A stretch of 64,000 bases of DNA from Paraspadella gotoi. Taxonomy: Eukaryota; Chaetognatha. The translations under genes and the position numbers were made by a program. This document shows positions 12,404-25,974 of this stretch, piece after piece. Location: assembly GCA_051294375.1 (NCBI GenBank), contig CM119269.1:17992410-18056409 (forward strand), written 5' to 3'. The notes below the pieces were generated by a model that saw nothing but the letters and a program-made list of their open reading frames with translations, did not search any database and was not told the origin of the DNA. Every line of letters starts with the position of its first letter. Within the stretch, counting starts at the first letter, position 1.

Positions 12404-13306
12404 GTAAGGACCGATTAATCGACGCAACGCGTTACGTCATCCATCGATAATGACGAGGACGATCGTGACGACATCGGACGACGTTGTCTCAAGAGGTGGC
12501 GTCCCTTTTATCTCCTTTTGTTTCTAATTCTTTCACTTTTCATTGTTTTTCTTTCTGCCCTTTTGATTTTGCTCTTTTATTTTCATGTCTCCTCTGCCAC
12601 CTCAGCCATCGGCAATCTTATTGCGGGTTATTGGGTTAGTAGGTCTGGAATATGTTCTTATTATTTCAAAGGAAGTTTATTCTTTCATTGGCCTCCCTCT
12701 CTATTGCGTCTCTATATTTTTCTTACTTTCTCTCACGCTTTGTAAGTGTGTCTTCCCCCTCTCTCCCTCTTTCTCTCTATCCGACTCACTCTCTGTTTCT
12801 CCCTCTCCTTTCTTCCCCTCCCCCCGTCCTGCTCAACGACCCTCGACTAAAACGTTTTCACGTCTCTTCGGGAGTCCATATGCCTCTTTCCTCTTCCTCT
12901 TCTTTCTCTCACAGAACCAACACACTTGTAATCCTCCTCCGATCCGTCCTCAACGACCATGGCGGCAGAAGGTGTCCAAAGGAAAAGGGAAGAGGGGGTG
13001 ACAGCGAAGTGAGCTTCGACGACCAAGTGGCGTTGCAATGAATATGGAGATGTGTTTGGGCGGGATTTGAAAAGCCAATCGAACTGATAAAAAAAATTGT
13101 TAAAGTTTTAAAAACGAAGTTTTAAAAATAATGGGTGAGAAATTAGAAAAAATACGCGGCTTTCTTGTGCCTGAGATGGACTTGTAGACCCAACATGGCA
13201 CAAAACAAAGGTTTTTTCTGCCCAGTACGTAAAGTAACGCGATCACAAAGCTGTCATTACCAATCTGTCTATCCTCTTTCTCATGTTTTTTTCTTTATTT
13301 CGTAAT

Positions 13307-14198
13307 NNNNNNNNNNNNNNNNNNNNNNNNNNNNNNNNNNNNNNNNNNNNNNNNNNNNNNNNNNNNNNNNNNNNNNNNNNNNNNNNNNNNNNNNNNNNNN
13401 NNNNNNNNNNNNNNNNNNNNNNNNNNNNNNNNNNNNNNNNNNNNNNNNNNNNNNNNNNNNNNNNNNNNNNNNNNNNNNNNNNNNNNNNNNNNNNNNNNNN
13501 NNNNNNNNNNNNNNNNNNNNNNNNNNNNNNNNNNNNNNNNNNNNNNNNNNNNNNNNNNNNNNNNNNNNNNNNNNNNNNNNNNNNNNNNNNNNNNNNNNNN
13601 NNNNNNNNNNNNNNNNNNNNNNNNNNNNNNNNNNNNNNNNNNNNNNNNNNNNNNNNNNNNNNNNNNNNNNNNNNNNNNNNNNNNNNNNNNNNNNNNNNNN
13701 NNNNNNNNNNNNNNNNNNNNNNNNNNNNNNNNNNNNNNNNNNNNNNNNNNNNNNNNNNNNNNNNNNNNNNNNNNNNNNNNNNNNNNNNNNNNNNNNNNNN
13801 NNNNNNNNNNNNNNNNNNNNNNNNNNNNNNNNNNNNNNNNNNNNNNNNNNNNNNNNNNNNNNNNNNNNNNNNNNNNNNNNNNNNNNNNNNNNNNNNNNNN
13901 NNNNNNNNNNNNNNNNNNNNNNNNNNNNNNNNNNNNNNNNNNNNNNNNNNNNNNNNNNNNNNNNNNNNNNNNNNNNNNNNNNNNNNNNNNNNNNNNNNNN
14001 NNNNNNNNNNNNNNNNNNNNNNNNNNNNNNNNNNNNNNNNNNNNNNNNNNNNNNNNNNNNNNNNNNNNNNNNNNNNNNNNNNNNNNNNNNNNNNNNNNNN
14101 NNNNNNNNNNNNNNNNNNNNNNNNNNNNNNNNNNNNNNNNNNNNNNNNNNNNNNNNNNNNNNNNNNNNNNNNNNNNNNNNNNNNNNNNNNNNNNNNNN
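13307..14198. other. Assembly gap (892 N)
   Basis: Largest gap in the window. Confidence 1.
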
Positions 14199-15217
14199 CC
14201 CTAGTGATTATAGTCCAAGAATGACGAAGAAAACGCAATCGATGACGTTAAAAGCGACAACGAACAAGGAAGACCAAGACGAAGTCCAATTGACGGAAGC
14301 TCGACAAAGATAAGAACCTAGAAATACACTCAGAACCTCGGAACCTCAGAACCTCAGAACTTCAGAACCACGGAACCTCAGAACCTCAGCTACCTCTCTG
14401 TGACATTGTCATCAAAAAGAAATTCCAAAAGCGAAAAATAATTTCAAGGACATATTTAAATTAAAAAGGAGATGAGCGGTTAAGCGAAAAAAACGAATGG
14501 CGACTAAAAAACAAAAGATCACCGAAAACCCACGGACCAGCACCCAACAAAAGGTCCCATAGAGTTTCAATCCGTCGGAGGTCCACATATTTTCGAGGGA
14601 GAGACGAGGATACAGATTTTTGACTCTGAAAAATTCCCACAGTTAAAACGGAAGTGGGAAAAGTATTTAGAAGGTGGGGGGGGGAATATTAGTGAAGGGA
14701 GAGGGAGAGAGAAATAGAGACAGAGTGGCTAATAGAAATAGACAAAGCGAGGTTCTTGGGTTTAGGTTTGATTTAATCCTATTCCATAATGAATACAAAC
14801 ACACAAGAGAAATGTTTCAAACTGGCCTTCGAAAAAGTGTCGAAAAAAAAAGCTATAAAAAACTTTAAATATCAATAACAAAAAAAATCTCAAAGGATTC
14901 CCACATTAGAAATTCCGCGCTCAGAAGTTTCGAGTATTTGTTACAAAAGAAAAAAAGAAATTCGCTCTGACAAACAAACTCAATCAGAATCGTCGAATTA
15001 AGAAAAAAAGAAAAAGAAACAAAAGAAAAAAACTCGAAAAACCAAAAAAGGGACAATAAAAAAAAATCTGGGAAAAAATGAAGACGTAAAAAATATANNN
15101 NNNNNNNAAAGAATCGAGGAAAAATCCTTGGGAAAAAATCTCCGAGTCAAAGATCTTTAACTTTATAGCGGCTTTGGTTTCAATGGAGGTAGTGGTTCAT
15201 GACAAATAAAAAGATAA

Positions 15218-15343
<126 letters not shown>

Positions 15344-15782
15344 AAGCCTTCCGGACGAATAATGAAAAAAGAGTCATAAGAACAAATGAGAAAGATAAAA
15401 ACTGCCCAACAAGACGGCAACAAAGAAAAAGACCCAAAAAATGAAAAGAAAAGAAAAAAAATCTGGAAATCTCGAAAATTAAAATGAGGTGGTAACAAGA
15501 TTTGATACAAAAGACGAAGCCAAAAAATCTCAGTCGAAGACGCAGAGGCTTTTGTCATTTTGTCATCGCCTAAAAATGAGGCAACAAAGTAATATGACAC
15601 TTCGACGTTAGAGGTTTTAAATGATAATATTACAAACTTGTAAATTAGGCATTGTAATATTTTTAGTGTATGTAGGTAACAACCAAAAAATGTATTGAAT
15701 TTCTCACAATACCTTAGTGGAAATCCTATTTTCCTTATGTTAATCAATCAATAAATTAAGTAAATCAATTACAAACAATCCT

Positions 15783-16373
15783 NNNNNNNNNNNNNNNNNN
15801 NNNNNNNNNNNNNNNNNNNNNNNNNNNNNNNNNNNNNNNNNNNNNNNNNNNNNNNNNNNNNNNNNNNNNNNNNNNNNNNNNNNNNNNNNNNNNNNNNNNN
15901 NNNNNNNNNNNNNNNNNNNNNNNNNNNNNNNNNNNNNNNNNNNNNNNNNNNNNNNNNNNNNNNNNNNNNNNNNNNNNNNNNNNNNNNNNNCCCTTGGCTA
16001 AATTTGAAACCCCTCGGGAAAATCGGCCCGTACCCCAAAAGGCGACGGCCGAAGCGACAAAAACTCAATGCGATGACTTATGACTTTTTTGGGTCTGAGA
16101 AACTAAACATTNNNNNNNNNNNNNNNNNNNNNNNNNNNNNNNNNNNNNNNNNNNNNNNNNNNNNNNNNNNNNNNNNNNNNNNNNNNNNNNNNNNNNNNNN
16201 NNNNNNNNNNNNNNNNNNNNNNNNNNNNNNNNNNNNNNNNNNNNNNNNNNNNNNNNNNNNNNNNNNNNNNNNNNNNNNNNNNNNNNNNNNNNNNNNNNNN
16301 NNNNNNNNNNNNNNNNNNNNNNNNNNNNNNNNNNNNNNNNNNNNNNNNNNNNNNNNNNNNNNNNNNNNNNNNN
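15783..16373. other. Two assembly gaps (15783-15990, 16112-16373)
   Basis: Runs of N separated by 121 bp of sequence. A 10-N gap lies before them at 15098-15107. Confidence 1.
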
Positions 16374-16868
16374 CGAGAGAGAGCGTGAAGTTGTTAAGGA
16401 CGAAACGTCACTATTTTCCTTTTTTTTACGGTTTCATTTTCGATTAAATTTTTGGCTTTTTTTTTACTCATGGACCCGAATGCCTTCGGCCATGACTGAG
16501 CCAAACGCCATTCCCTTTGCCAGTCGCTTTCGCCATCTCCGACTTTGCCAGAGTCGAAAACGATGGCATTTTATTCGACTGGGAATGTTGGGATAAGATA
16601 TCAATACCGTATCAAGGATGGTGGAAGAAATGGGACGACGAGTCGGGGGTGCGGAGACTGTGAGCTGCGAAGAGATGGGTGATGTGTCGAATCGTTGGAT
16701 TCACCGCGAATGTGAATGTGAATGTGAATCGATGGGTCGACGACGTCGTCATCCTCATCATCATCACAAAACGCGAGTCATGAATTTTGATTTACAATCT
16801 TATCGCCGCCGCCGCCGCCCCCCCTCCAACAACGACGACAACCCATCCTCCCTACCGAACCTCATCCT

Positions 16869-16968
16869 TTGTGATAATTTTCACATCTTTTGTGATCTTT
16901 TGTGAGGGTTTTTGATTCCAGGCTCGGTGCCGGGCGATGAGCCCGAGGTGTGTGATAGACAGAGAGAA
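16869..16968 (+). repeat. Short dispersed repeat, copy 1
   Basis: TTTGTGATAATTTTC...TTTTGTGA...GGTGCCGGGCGATGAGCC CGAGGTG; a relative (GGTGCCGAGCGATAAGCC TGAGGTG after TTTTGTGATTTTTTGTGATG) is at 17502-17576. Function unknown. Confidence 0.45.
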
Positions 16969-17501
16969 AAAGGAAGCGTCACGGGAGGCGGTTCCCACAC
17001 AATCGAATCATTTGCTCTTCTTTTTTCTTTTCTTTATTCGTTTCACTTTTGATTTTTTTTTGTGGGGGGGGAGGCAGGGGGTTTGCGTAACGACCGCCAG
17101 GGGCGCTCCTGTCAGCGTTGGTCGCTAGAGAATTCTGAATTATCTATTAAACTGTATCACTTTTTTTGAGGGAACATTTCATTTTTACAAATACGAGTAT
17201 ATGTATGTAATACATACTATGTATGTGCTGAGCAATCGTTACAAAGTTAATGGGAATGTACACTGTACACTGTACAGTGCACAATGTACCATGTTCATTA
17301 ATGATTTCATTGTCCCTCTCGAAACTGAACCAAATAATGACTAATGCTGATGAGTGATGATGCTCCAAGAGAGTGAGACGTCATCTCGCTCAACATTGTG
17401 ATTCGAGCCTTGAGTTTCGATATACATTCTGACGGTCGCTCCAAAATTCAAATGAAGATGATAAAGATGACGACGTACCTTCGCCTGTGATGAACTCGAT
17501 A

Positions 17502-17576
17502 TTTCTTTTGTGATTTTTTGTGATGGTTTTTATTTGGTCCCGGTGCCGAGCGATAAGCCTGAGGTGCGAGAGATTC
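17502..17576 (+). repeat. Short dispersed repeat, copy 2
   Basis: About 630 bp after copy 1, same orientation; shared TTTTGTGA stretch and GGTGCCG-GCGAT-AGCC-GAGGTG core. Confidence 0.45.
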
Positions 17577-17965
17577 ATCGTTCTTTTTTAACGGCGTCGT
17601 CGTCGTCGTCGTCGTTTTAATATAAAAAGATTTCGTCAATGAATTAAATTTTGACGACGTGTCGGCGTGAGAAACAGTTGTTGTGATTGATGAATGAATG
17701 AATAAATGAATAAATGTATGAATGAATACATAAAAGAATGAATGAATGAATGAAATAATTAATGAATGAATCTATGATTATTAATCAACATTATGAATGT
17801 GTGCATTATTTTAACTAGAACTGAAAAATTCAAAAACGAAATGAAGTTGTTATAATATAGAAAAATTATAAAGTGTGAAGGAAAGAATCTCTTACTAACT
17901 CTGAATAAATATAAATATAAATATCTTCAACCTCTTTATCTCTTTCAAACTTTTGTCCTCCTATC

Positions 17966-17967
<2 letters not shown>

Positions 17968-18043
<76 letters not shown>

Positions 18044-18045
18044 CT

Positions 18046-18092
<47 letters not shown>

Positions 18093-18130
18093 CTCTTTCT
18101 TTCTTTCTTTCTCTCTTTCTTTCTCTCCTT
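17968..18130. repeat. (TTTC)n microsatellite
   Basis: About 40 TTTC units, one TCTC interruption. Confidence 0.95.
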
Positions 18131-18403
18131 CCTCTTTCTTTCGCCTCCCGATAAATATTCCTCCAATCTCCACGCAGACTTATCAGATCTCAACGAATAT
18201 TAAGCGACAAAAAAAAGTGTTAATATGAGAAGTGGGGAGTCAAGGAGGTTGAGAAGGAGACTAGGAGGGAGGAGGCGGGGGGGGGGGAACAAGAGAAGGA
18301 CAAAATATTGTGTTCACCCCCGTCCAGTCACCCATCGTTGATTCCCTTCCAAATCTATTGTACAAAAAAACGAGTCTTTTCCCACGAAGTTAAAAATAGA
18401 TTC

Positions 18404-18844
18404 NNNNNNNNNNNNNNNNNNNNNNNNNNNNNNNNNNNNNNNNNNNNNNNNNNNNNNNNNNNNNNNNNNNNNNNNNNNNNNNNNNNNNNNNNNNNNNNNN
18501 NNNNNNNNNNNNNNNNNNNNNNNNNNNNNNNNNNNNNNNNNNNNNNNNNNNNNNNNNNNNNNNNNNNNNNNNNNNNNNNNNNNNNNNNNNNNNNNNNNNN
18601 NNNNNNNNNNNNNNNNNNNNNNNNNNNNNNNNNNNNNNNNNNNNNNNNNNNNNNNNNNNNNNNNNNNNNNNNNNNNNNNNNNNNNNNNNNNNNNNNNNNN
18701 NNNNNNNNNNNNNNNNNNNNNNNNNNNNNNNNNNNNNNNNNNNNNNNNNNNNNNNNNNNNNNNNNNNNNNNNNNNNNNNNNNNNNNNNNNNNNNNNNNNN
18801 NNNNNNNNNNNNNNNNNNNNNNNNNNNNNNNNNNNNNNNNNNNN
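18404..18844. other. Assembly gap (441 N)
   Basis: Run of N. Confidence 1.
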
Positions 18845-18859
18845 AGAAAGGGGGGGAGG

Positions 18860-18945
18860 CGAGACCCACGTCTCTTGGTTGCTAAGCCGCCTGCCGCCCC
18901 ATCGGTTTTTCTTTGTTCGTCCGGAGTTCGATCCCCGCCGTCCCC
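18860..18945 (+). mobile_element. Possible tRNA-like SINE head
   Basis: GAGTTCGATCCCC near 18925 resembles a pol III B box and TTGGTTGCTAAGCCGCC about 45 bp earlier a loose A box; T-rich DNA follows. The left part is lost in the 18404-18844 gap. No second copy was seen, so this is weak. Confidence 0.25.
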
Positions 18946-19103
18946 GTCTTCTTTCTTTTATTCTCTACTTTTTTTTCTTTCCTTTTTTTTTTCCTCTTTT
19001 TTTTTCTTTTATTTCTAAAAACCGCGGCGATTATTTGGTTATGAAGGCAGCGGAGGACAAAGGAGAGCGTTGACGTTTTCAAGATTTTCCGCCCGATCTC
19101 CGG

Positions 19104-19153
<50 letters not shown>

Positions 19154-19660
19154 CCTCCCCATTCCTATAGATCAGGCGTCGACAAGTCAATTTTTTCAGG
19201 TTTAACTTTTTTGTTTAACTTTTTTCTTCAACCTCCGAAAATGGAGTCGGTCTTACTATGAAGTTTTATACAGTTTTATAAAAAGCTTACAGTTTAATTC
19301 TGACAAGCATTTAGTTCATTACAAATAGAGTACAGAAGAAGAACTATGGATAATTTAGGGCGTTAATGTATAATATAAGTAGTGTAAAGAAAATGTTAAC
19401 CTTTTACCAAAATAAACCAAGCGGTCGATTTTTGACAATTTTTTATAGACTTTTGCTTAATGAATGTTGTACTTTATTTCAAAATTTCATGTTTACTCCT
19501 TTACTCTAAGCTACCATGAAATAACAAAACAAGTTTTTCTCGTCAATTGTAAATGTACCTTTGCGACCGACTAATATTTTGGTTTTATCCTTTTGATTAC
19601 AAATTCAAGGGAATGTCAGTTACTTTAAACAACGTCGGTCTTTAGGTGTTATTGTAATAT

Positions 19661-19662
<2 letters not shown>

Positions 19663-19758
<96 letters not shown>
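19663..19758. repeat. (GA)n microsatellite
   Basis: About 95 bp of pure GA. Confidence 0.95.
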
Positions 19759-20180
19759 TCAGAGTCAATTTTTGGCAATAAGCTCCACCCAAACGTCGTT
19801 CGAAGTTCGAACACCCAAGTATCGACCGGCGAAAAATACTCCACGAATGTTGAGGACGAAGTTGAGAGACAAAAGACAAGAATATGAAACAAAAGAAGAA
19901 GTATCTAGAATAAAAGACAATAGAGAAATTATTAACCCAAAGAAGAAAAGGTACGGACCCCCGACCGACGCTTCTCTCCTCCTTTATCATAGGGTGACTT
20001 CGTTCGTCGTCTTGGTTGTCGTCGTCGTCGTCACCGCCTTTCTTTTCTACCATTCATTCATTGTCAATGGTAGACGAACGATGAGGGCGATGAACGATCG
20101 CTGAACGGCGGATGAATGCCCGCTGAATGCCGATGAACGGCCTGAGAGGTTCGCCTAATGAGTCTATGCAATTGTATGTA

Positions 20181-20296
20181 NNNNNNNNNNNNNNNNNNNN
20201 NNNNNNNNNNNNNNNNNNNNNNNNNNNNNNNNNNNNNNNNNNNNNNNNNNNNNNNNNNNNNNNNNNNNNNNNNNNNNNNNNNNNNNNNNNNNNNNN
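20181..20296. other. Assembly gap (116 N)
   Basis: Run of N ending in a GA array. Confidence 1.
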
Positions 20297-21021
20297 GAGA
20301 GAGAGAGAGAGAGAGAGAGAGACATTAGCATCACAATAAAATGCTATGCGGAGGAATTTCTCACACCACAAAAAATGAAGTCTAAAGTTTGATCCTCGAG
20401 ATTTAAGGCGAAGACTCGACGCCCCACGAATTTTGTCAAAGGGAGGTTTCTCGTTTCCAAGGTATTAAACCTTGTTTGTTAAGTTTTGCAAAATTACCTG
20501 TTACACTATGTATTTTAAGTTTTAATTTTTTTAAAATATCGTTAAAGGGATAATTTGTTTTGGGTCGTGGTTGTATATATTATCTTATTTTATATTATTT
20601 TATTATTTATACAACTATATTTCTCTTTTCTACTTTCTTTGTGGTAATTTATTTTGCCAAATTTAGTAAAATATTCGTTTTAGTATATACTTTGCCCCAA
20701 AGTTGCGAGAATCTTAATTATCAACAAAACCAGTACTAATACTAATGTTGAAAAAAGTTGTATTGTGTATATTAATATTAGGCTTTTTGTTCGGTTGATG
20801 ACAATATTCATTTATTTATTGCATAATTGTGAGATAATTTTTTTAAACTTTGTCTACGTATTTGGCATTTGAAATCTAGTCAATCTAGATATTTCTGCTG
20901 AATGCTCAATGTGAGTTTGAATATAAATCTCTTCTCTCTTCTCCTCATCCCTGATTCCATTCATTATTAATTCTCGACTTAATAATTGATTTCTTTCTTC
21001 ATTTGGAAAATCACGTCGCAG

Positions 21022-21129
21022 GTTTCATCGTCTTCGCTATCGTCGCCGTCGTCGTCGTCGTCGTCTATCGAAACAAGTGCCGGATGAGTCTCGGCGCGTG
21101 CGTGGCGGTGGCGCCGGATGTCGGCGTCG
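21022..21129 (+). CDS. Candidate exon encoding a membrane segment
   Basis: After a CGCAG acceptor, the frame reads FIVFAIVAVVVVVV followed by YRNKCRMS, the look of a single transmembrane helix with a basic cytoplasmic stop, and could end at a CG|GTGAC donor. The Val run is a GTC repeat, so this may be translated microsatellite. Confidence 0.2.
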
Positions 21130-22400
21130 GTGACTGCGGCTCCGTCGTTATCGGCGCCAGCGTCTGCGTCCTTATTCACGGCAGAAGAGGCGGAGGCGGC
21201 GACGGCGGCGGCTGCGGCGAGGAATGATCCTGTCGATCAAGAATTAATGAATGAATCGAAAAGAATTGAATTTTTCAGCACGAATGATTTCGTCTTCATT
21301 GATTTCCTCGAAGGAGGAAAAGATAAATGGCTGTTGTTGTTGTTGTGATCTTAAATCGCCGCCATAGAGGGATTCATATCTTTACTGTGAAAATGATTAT
21401 GATTATGATGACGATGATGATTTCTGTTACCTTGATAACGATACTGATAGTCATCATGATGATGAGGATTTGCATTACAAATTACCATAATGACGTTTCT
21501 GTCGTTGTTGTTGTAGCTATTTGATGACGTTTATGATAACATTATTGATGACAATGACGATTTTAAAGGTAGAGGTAGTGGGTAGTGGGTAGTGGGTAGT
21601 GATCGTGGATCCTTCAATCTTCGTCGTCGTTTTCGTCGTCGTCGTCAGGGTCGTCGTGATTAACCTCATCTTCGCCATTATTTCCACATTTTTTCCCTCG
21701 ATTTTTACTTCCGATCGAATGACATCGAAATTTGTCGAAAAAAGTTCGGGTCAACGACTGTGACGACGACGTCGATGACTTTTTTACAAGATTTCTCCGC
21801 TTGGACCCTAGCAACGGTGAACGACCAACCGCGGGGAGGGGGAGAAAAAGCAGCAGAAGAAAAAAAAAAACTTGCGGAAACCGACCCTAAGGTCATTGCT
21901 TGGTTCGGACCGCTTGGTTCGTCTTCTTGTATTCGGCCAATCAACTCGGTTTTACAGAGTTCACGATTCGCGGTTCGCTGCCCGATTTGTCGCGGGAACG
22001 ATGACCCAAGAAAATCGTTTTAATATCGTTTCAATGTTGTTGATTTTGATAAGATTTCTTTTTTAGATTAATTAACGTTTGAATTTGGATTCAATTCGGT
22101 AAAATATATACTTAGATTTTTATCGTTATGTACGTCAATGATAAATTGAACTGAAAGTTCGGCAAAGATTTCTTCGAAGCCTAATTCCTTTTTTCTTATT
22201 TAAAAAAGCAACTAAAGAATCTTTACAAACCATCTCATATTCTTTTTGTGATATGCAAAAGAAGCATTGGATCTCAGCAACTAGTTTTTTTTTTTCAAAT
22301 TCAAACCAACTTAAACTAAATACACACATCTTATGTCAGTTTTGACCACGGATTGGAGGTATTCAGCTGAATAATTGATCTCTGATTATTTTACGCGATA

Positions 22401-22410
22401 NNNNNNNNNN
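22401..22410. other. Assembly gap (10 N) hiding about 240 bp
   Basis: Copy 2 of the duplication shows what is missing: a GA array and about 130 bp of unique DNA (29650-29880). Confidence 0.95.
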
Positions 22411-22977
22411 CTTCGACGACGACGACGACGACCTCGATAGGATCAGAGAAAAAAATACGTTTATTATGTACCGTGACAAGATGGATCGAATGACCGGACA
22501 AATGACCTGACAAAGGACCGATCTGACGGAAAAGAGTTAACCCGAAAATTGACCCTAAAATCAAGGGAAAATGATAAAAAAAAATTTCCTTCACGTTTAA
22601 TAAAAGGAGTGACATGACGCGACGACGACGACGACGACGACTACGACAGAAGCGACGAAAATGAAATTAATGCGATGCATACGGTAACAAAAGATTATTA
22701 AATTATATATTTTTTAATATTTATCTATTATCTTTTAAATCGCTTTCTTAGACGCAGGACAGTTAGAAAAAACCTTATATTTATAGCTACCGAGTTTTTA
22801 TAATGCAGTATTTATTCTTTTTAAAATTATCTATTTGCCTAATTCATATTACTTTTTTAATTGATTGATAAATTGTGAAATGACAAAACAAATGTCTGAA
22901 CAAACGAGGAAATAGAATAGGGATGACCCGAAAATGACCCTTGGAAGAAAGAGAGAGAGAGAGAGAGAAGAGAGAGA

Positions 22978-23038
<61 letters not shown>

Positions 23039-23494
23039 AGAGAGAGAGGAGAGAGAGTTGCCAAAAAAGTGGAAATGGGGATGGGATGATCGAGGTGGAG
23101 TCGACGCCACCATTCTTTCATTCTTTCGTTCATTCATTTCTTCATTCATTATTCATTATTCATTCATTCATTCATTCATTCATTATTCAATCAATATTTC
23201 ATTCATTCATTCATACATTCATTTCATATTTATTCTTTCTTTATTCTTTTTCTTTCTTTCTCTCTTTCCATTATTTTTTCTTTCTCTCTCTCTTTTTCTT
23301 CTTCTTAATTCTTTTTGCCTAGTATTTCTTTGTTTTGTATGTACTTTTTTTGTTCAACGCGTAATTCGTTTTCCAGTTTAACTCGACTGAGGTCGTCGTC
23401 ATCGTTATTGAAGTTGGTCGTCAGGCAACCACGTCTGAGGAGAGGAATGGAGAAAATAGAGGAGAGAAGTGTGAGAGGAAAGATAGACGTTGAA

Positions 23495-23586
23495 CAGGCT
23501 TGGTGGTTTTAAGCCTCAATCACTCTTACAAAATAATGACATGACTTGTAGAGATGATGGAGGCCTTAAACCACCAAAGCCTGTCC
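23495..23586. repeat. Fold-back repeat, first copy of the duplicated segment
   Basis: Counterpart of 30984-31077 with several indels; the arm-plus-tail copy follows at about 23870-23985 and the mirrored tail end at 24948-24980. Confidence 0.6.
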
Positions 23587-24591
23587 AAAGTCAGGGGCAA
23601 GATAGCTTATATTATTAAATGAATGGATAATTTTTATATTGGTTGTACCAATTTCATAAAATTCAGCTCCTTGTATTTTGATGCTAGTGCGGAGTACAAT
23701 AAGTATTCCCCGATCTAATACTTAAGGGAGTGGTCTTTTCATACAATTGAAACATTCTTTGAAATATTTTCCACTTCATTGATAGGGAAGCCAGGTACTC
23801 TGGGAGTGAATAAACGAGACTGTGAAGAGAGTCTTGATTGAAAGCTTGCAGGGACCTGCTATGACATTATCTTGTAAGAGTGATGGAGCCTTAAACCACC
23901 AAAGCCTGTCCAAAGTCAGGGGCAAGATAGCTTATTTATTAAATGAATGGATAATTTTTATATTGGTTGTACCAATTTCATAGCAGATCCATGCAGCCGG
24001 TCCCTGTTTCTGAAACTATGAGTGCTCACCACTTATTCGGTCCCTTCATACAAGAAGAAAGCCTCAGAGATAACCATAATCATTCACTCCCCCCCCCGTC
24101 GAACCAGACGCCTCGTGGCTTAAAGTAACGAGGACGAGACGCGATCTCGCGATATCTGTCTCGGACACGCCCTATTGAGAGTTTATTGTTACAGTTGTTG
24201 AGATTGTTGTATTAAATAAATAAAATAGTAATCAATTAATTTTTGTGTATTGTAAAGTTTGCAGGTACATTCTAAATAATGCGGCTTGAGAGGAAAGAAA
24301 ATATATGAGGTGCAATTTTTTGCTAAAAGATATATAGTATAAGATGAATGGCCATTTTCAAATTGATAACGAACCCTAAAAAGACTTTAATATTTAAAGA
24401 ATATTGCTATCTTTAAATACGTTGTTTCTTAAATTTCTCTATGTCGCTTTTAGTCACGGCAAATCGAATGGCCACTGCAACTCTCGCATTCTCGGCTTCG
24501 ATGTCAGCCAATGGTTTTATTGCATTTTCGCGGATTTATGGAATCTTGTCAAACACAGCGGATTGATGGCGGATGGGACGTAAAATGCGGG

Positions 24592-24637
<46 letters not shown>

Positions 24638-24659
24638 GAGAGATGAGAAGAGAAGAGAG

Positions 24660-24691
<32 letters not shown>

Positions 24692-25121
24692 TATGATGGT
24701 TGCCTCGGACGCGAGAGATGGAAAAGATGTCCCGATCGAAAATAAAAAACGAAAGTAGGAAATAGTCAAGAAATAGTCTTGTGTAAAGAAAATCAAAAGG
24801 AAAGGAGAATATATCTGTAAAGTAGCACGTCAGAAAAATAAGACAAAAAAAAGAATATACGAATTTTAGTTTCCGTTTTTATTTTTTATGTGTACGTACT
24901 GATAATTCCTCGTTTTTAAAATATATACATTTACAGTCAGTAGTATAGGAAATTGGTACAACCAATAAAAATACCAATATATTTATACAGTCTTTGAATA
25001 TAGTGCAAGGCTTTTGTTTTTTTATTGCTTAAACGTTTCCTCAACTTCGACACGAGGTGTCACCTCTTTTGGGATCAGTAGCATTTTTGTTTTTCTATAG
25101 CTCTCTTTCCCCGGCTTCCTT

Positions 25122-25135
25122 ATTTCCATAGCAAC
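25122..25135 (+). promoter_or_regulatory. RFX X-box, first copy of the duplicated segment
   Basis: Same 14 bases as at 32625-32638, upstream of the frameshifted MEIG1 copy. Confidence 0.5.
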
Positions 25136-25492
25136 AGAGGACGACGAGAAATAAACACTTGAGAGTTTTCTCGAGCCTTCGCTCTTTTAATAATACTTGC
25201 TTAGAAATCAAATCCGTTGCTAACTTTGAACTCGGGAGCCATTGATTCGAACATCGACTTCGAATTCAAATTTTCAAATAAACGAACCGGAAAGACTGCG
25301 GAGAATAAAAAACGAATTTACGCAAAATCGTCGACAAAGATCGCGTCACAGTCAAGGAAGTGAAAAATTTACTTGCCAACGAACGGATGAACACACTTTA
25401 AAAACGGATTCATGCAGAAACGAAAAAAGCGGACCAACGTATGATCTGACGGAAAAAGAAAATTTATTCCTTCCGCCTTCACAAAATTAACC

Positions 25493-25974
25493 ATGGAATC
25501 GAAAGAGGGACATTCGACGAGATTCCGTCGAAAATCTGCAAGGAGATGGCGCCTAAATCTATGAGCAGGCCCAAACATTGGAGCGACATGGTGGAGCGTT
25601 TTGTAATTTGACAGAAAAAGTAAAAAAAAATTGTGTGATATTATGAATCCTTGTTTTTCCCTTCTTAATGCATTTTATCACTGTCTATGAATTCAGTCGA
25701 AAACGCGTACAGATTTCAATTGGCCGGATTTAAAGACGAGATAGAATACAAAGCCGTCATGGGTTTTGGTGAGTCATTCTTTAAATAAAGGAAGAATGAT
25801 AAAATAATGTATAATAAATATAAAACCTTACCTCTCAGATTTGGTGGATCGGTGGCCAGAGACCGGGTACGTTAAGAAGCTCCAGCGGAGAGACGGATGT
25901 TCTACTACTACAACAGAGAAAGGAGTAGTGTCCGGAACAAGGAGATACACAAGACGAAAATATACGCTTATTGA
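25493..25974 (+). pseudogene. Second MEIG1 copy with frameshifts (probably a sequence/assembly artefact)
   Basis: Counterpart of 32992-33471 in the first copy of the duplicated segment; exon positions are about 25493-25590, 25696-25768 and 25839-25974. Relative to the intact copy, exon 1 lacks one G (CATTCGACGAG versus CATTCGGACGAG), its donor gains a G, the exon 2 acceptor loses a G, and exon 3 has several one-base changes around the FYYYN codons and after. The same density of one-base indels runs through flanking non-coding DNA, so poor sequence quality or an allelic contig explains it better than a decaying paralogue. Confidence 0.75.

Noticed and set aside
14634-14905. Su(H)/CSL-type TTCCCACA sites (also near 3303 and 16992) as evidence for Notch input to Hey
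   Set aside because: About four such 8-mers are expected by chance in 64 kb, and these lie 8-10 kb from the gene without clustering.
17945-18228. ORFs of Phe-Leu-Ser or Lys-Glu-Arg repeats
   Set aside because: Translation of the TTTC tetranucleotide array.
23110-23225. CRISPR-like spaced repeat reading of the TTCA array
   Set aside because: Pure tandem tetranucleotide without spacers in a eukaryotic genome.
25242-25490. 82-residue ORF just before MEIG1 (MIRTSTSNSNFQ...)
   Set aside because: Out of frame with MEIG1, frame differs between the two segment copies, and it lies where the 5' UTR is expected.
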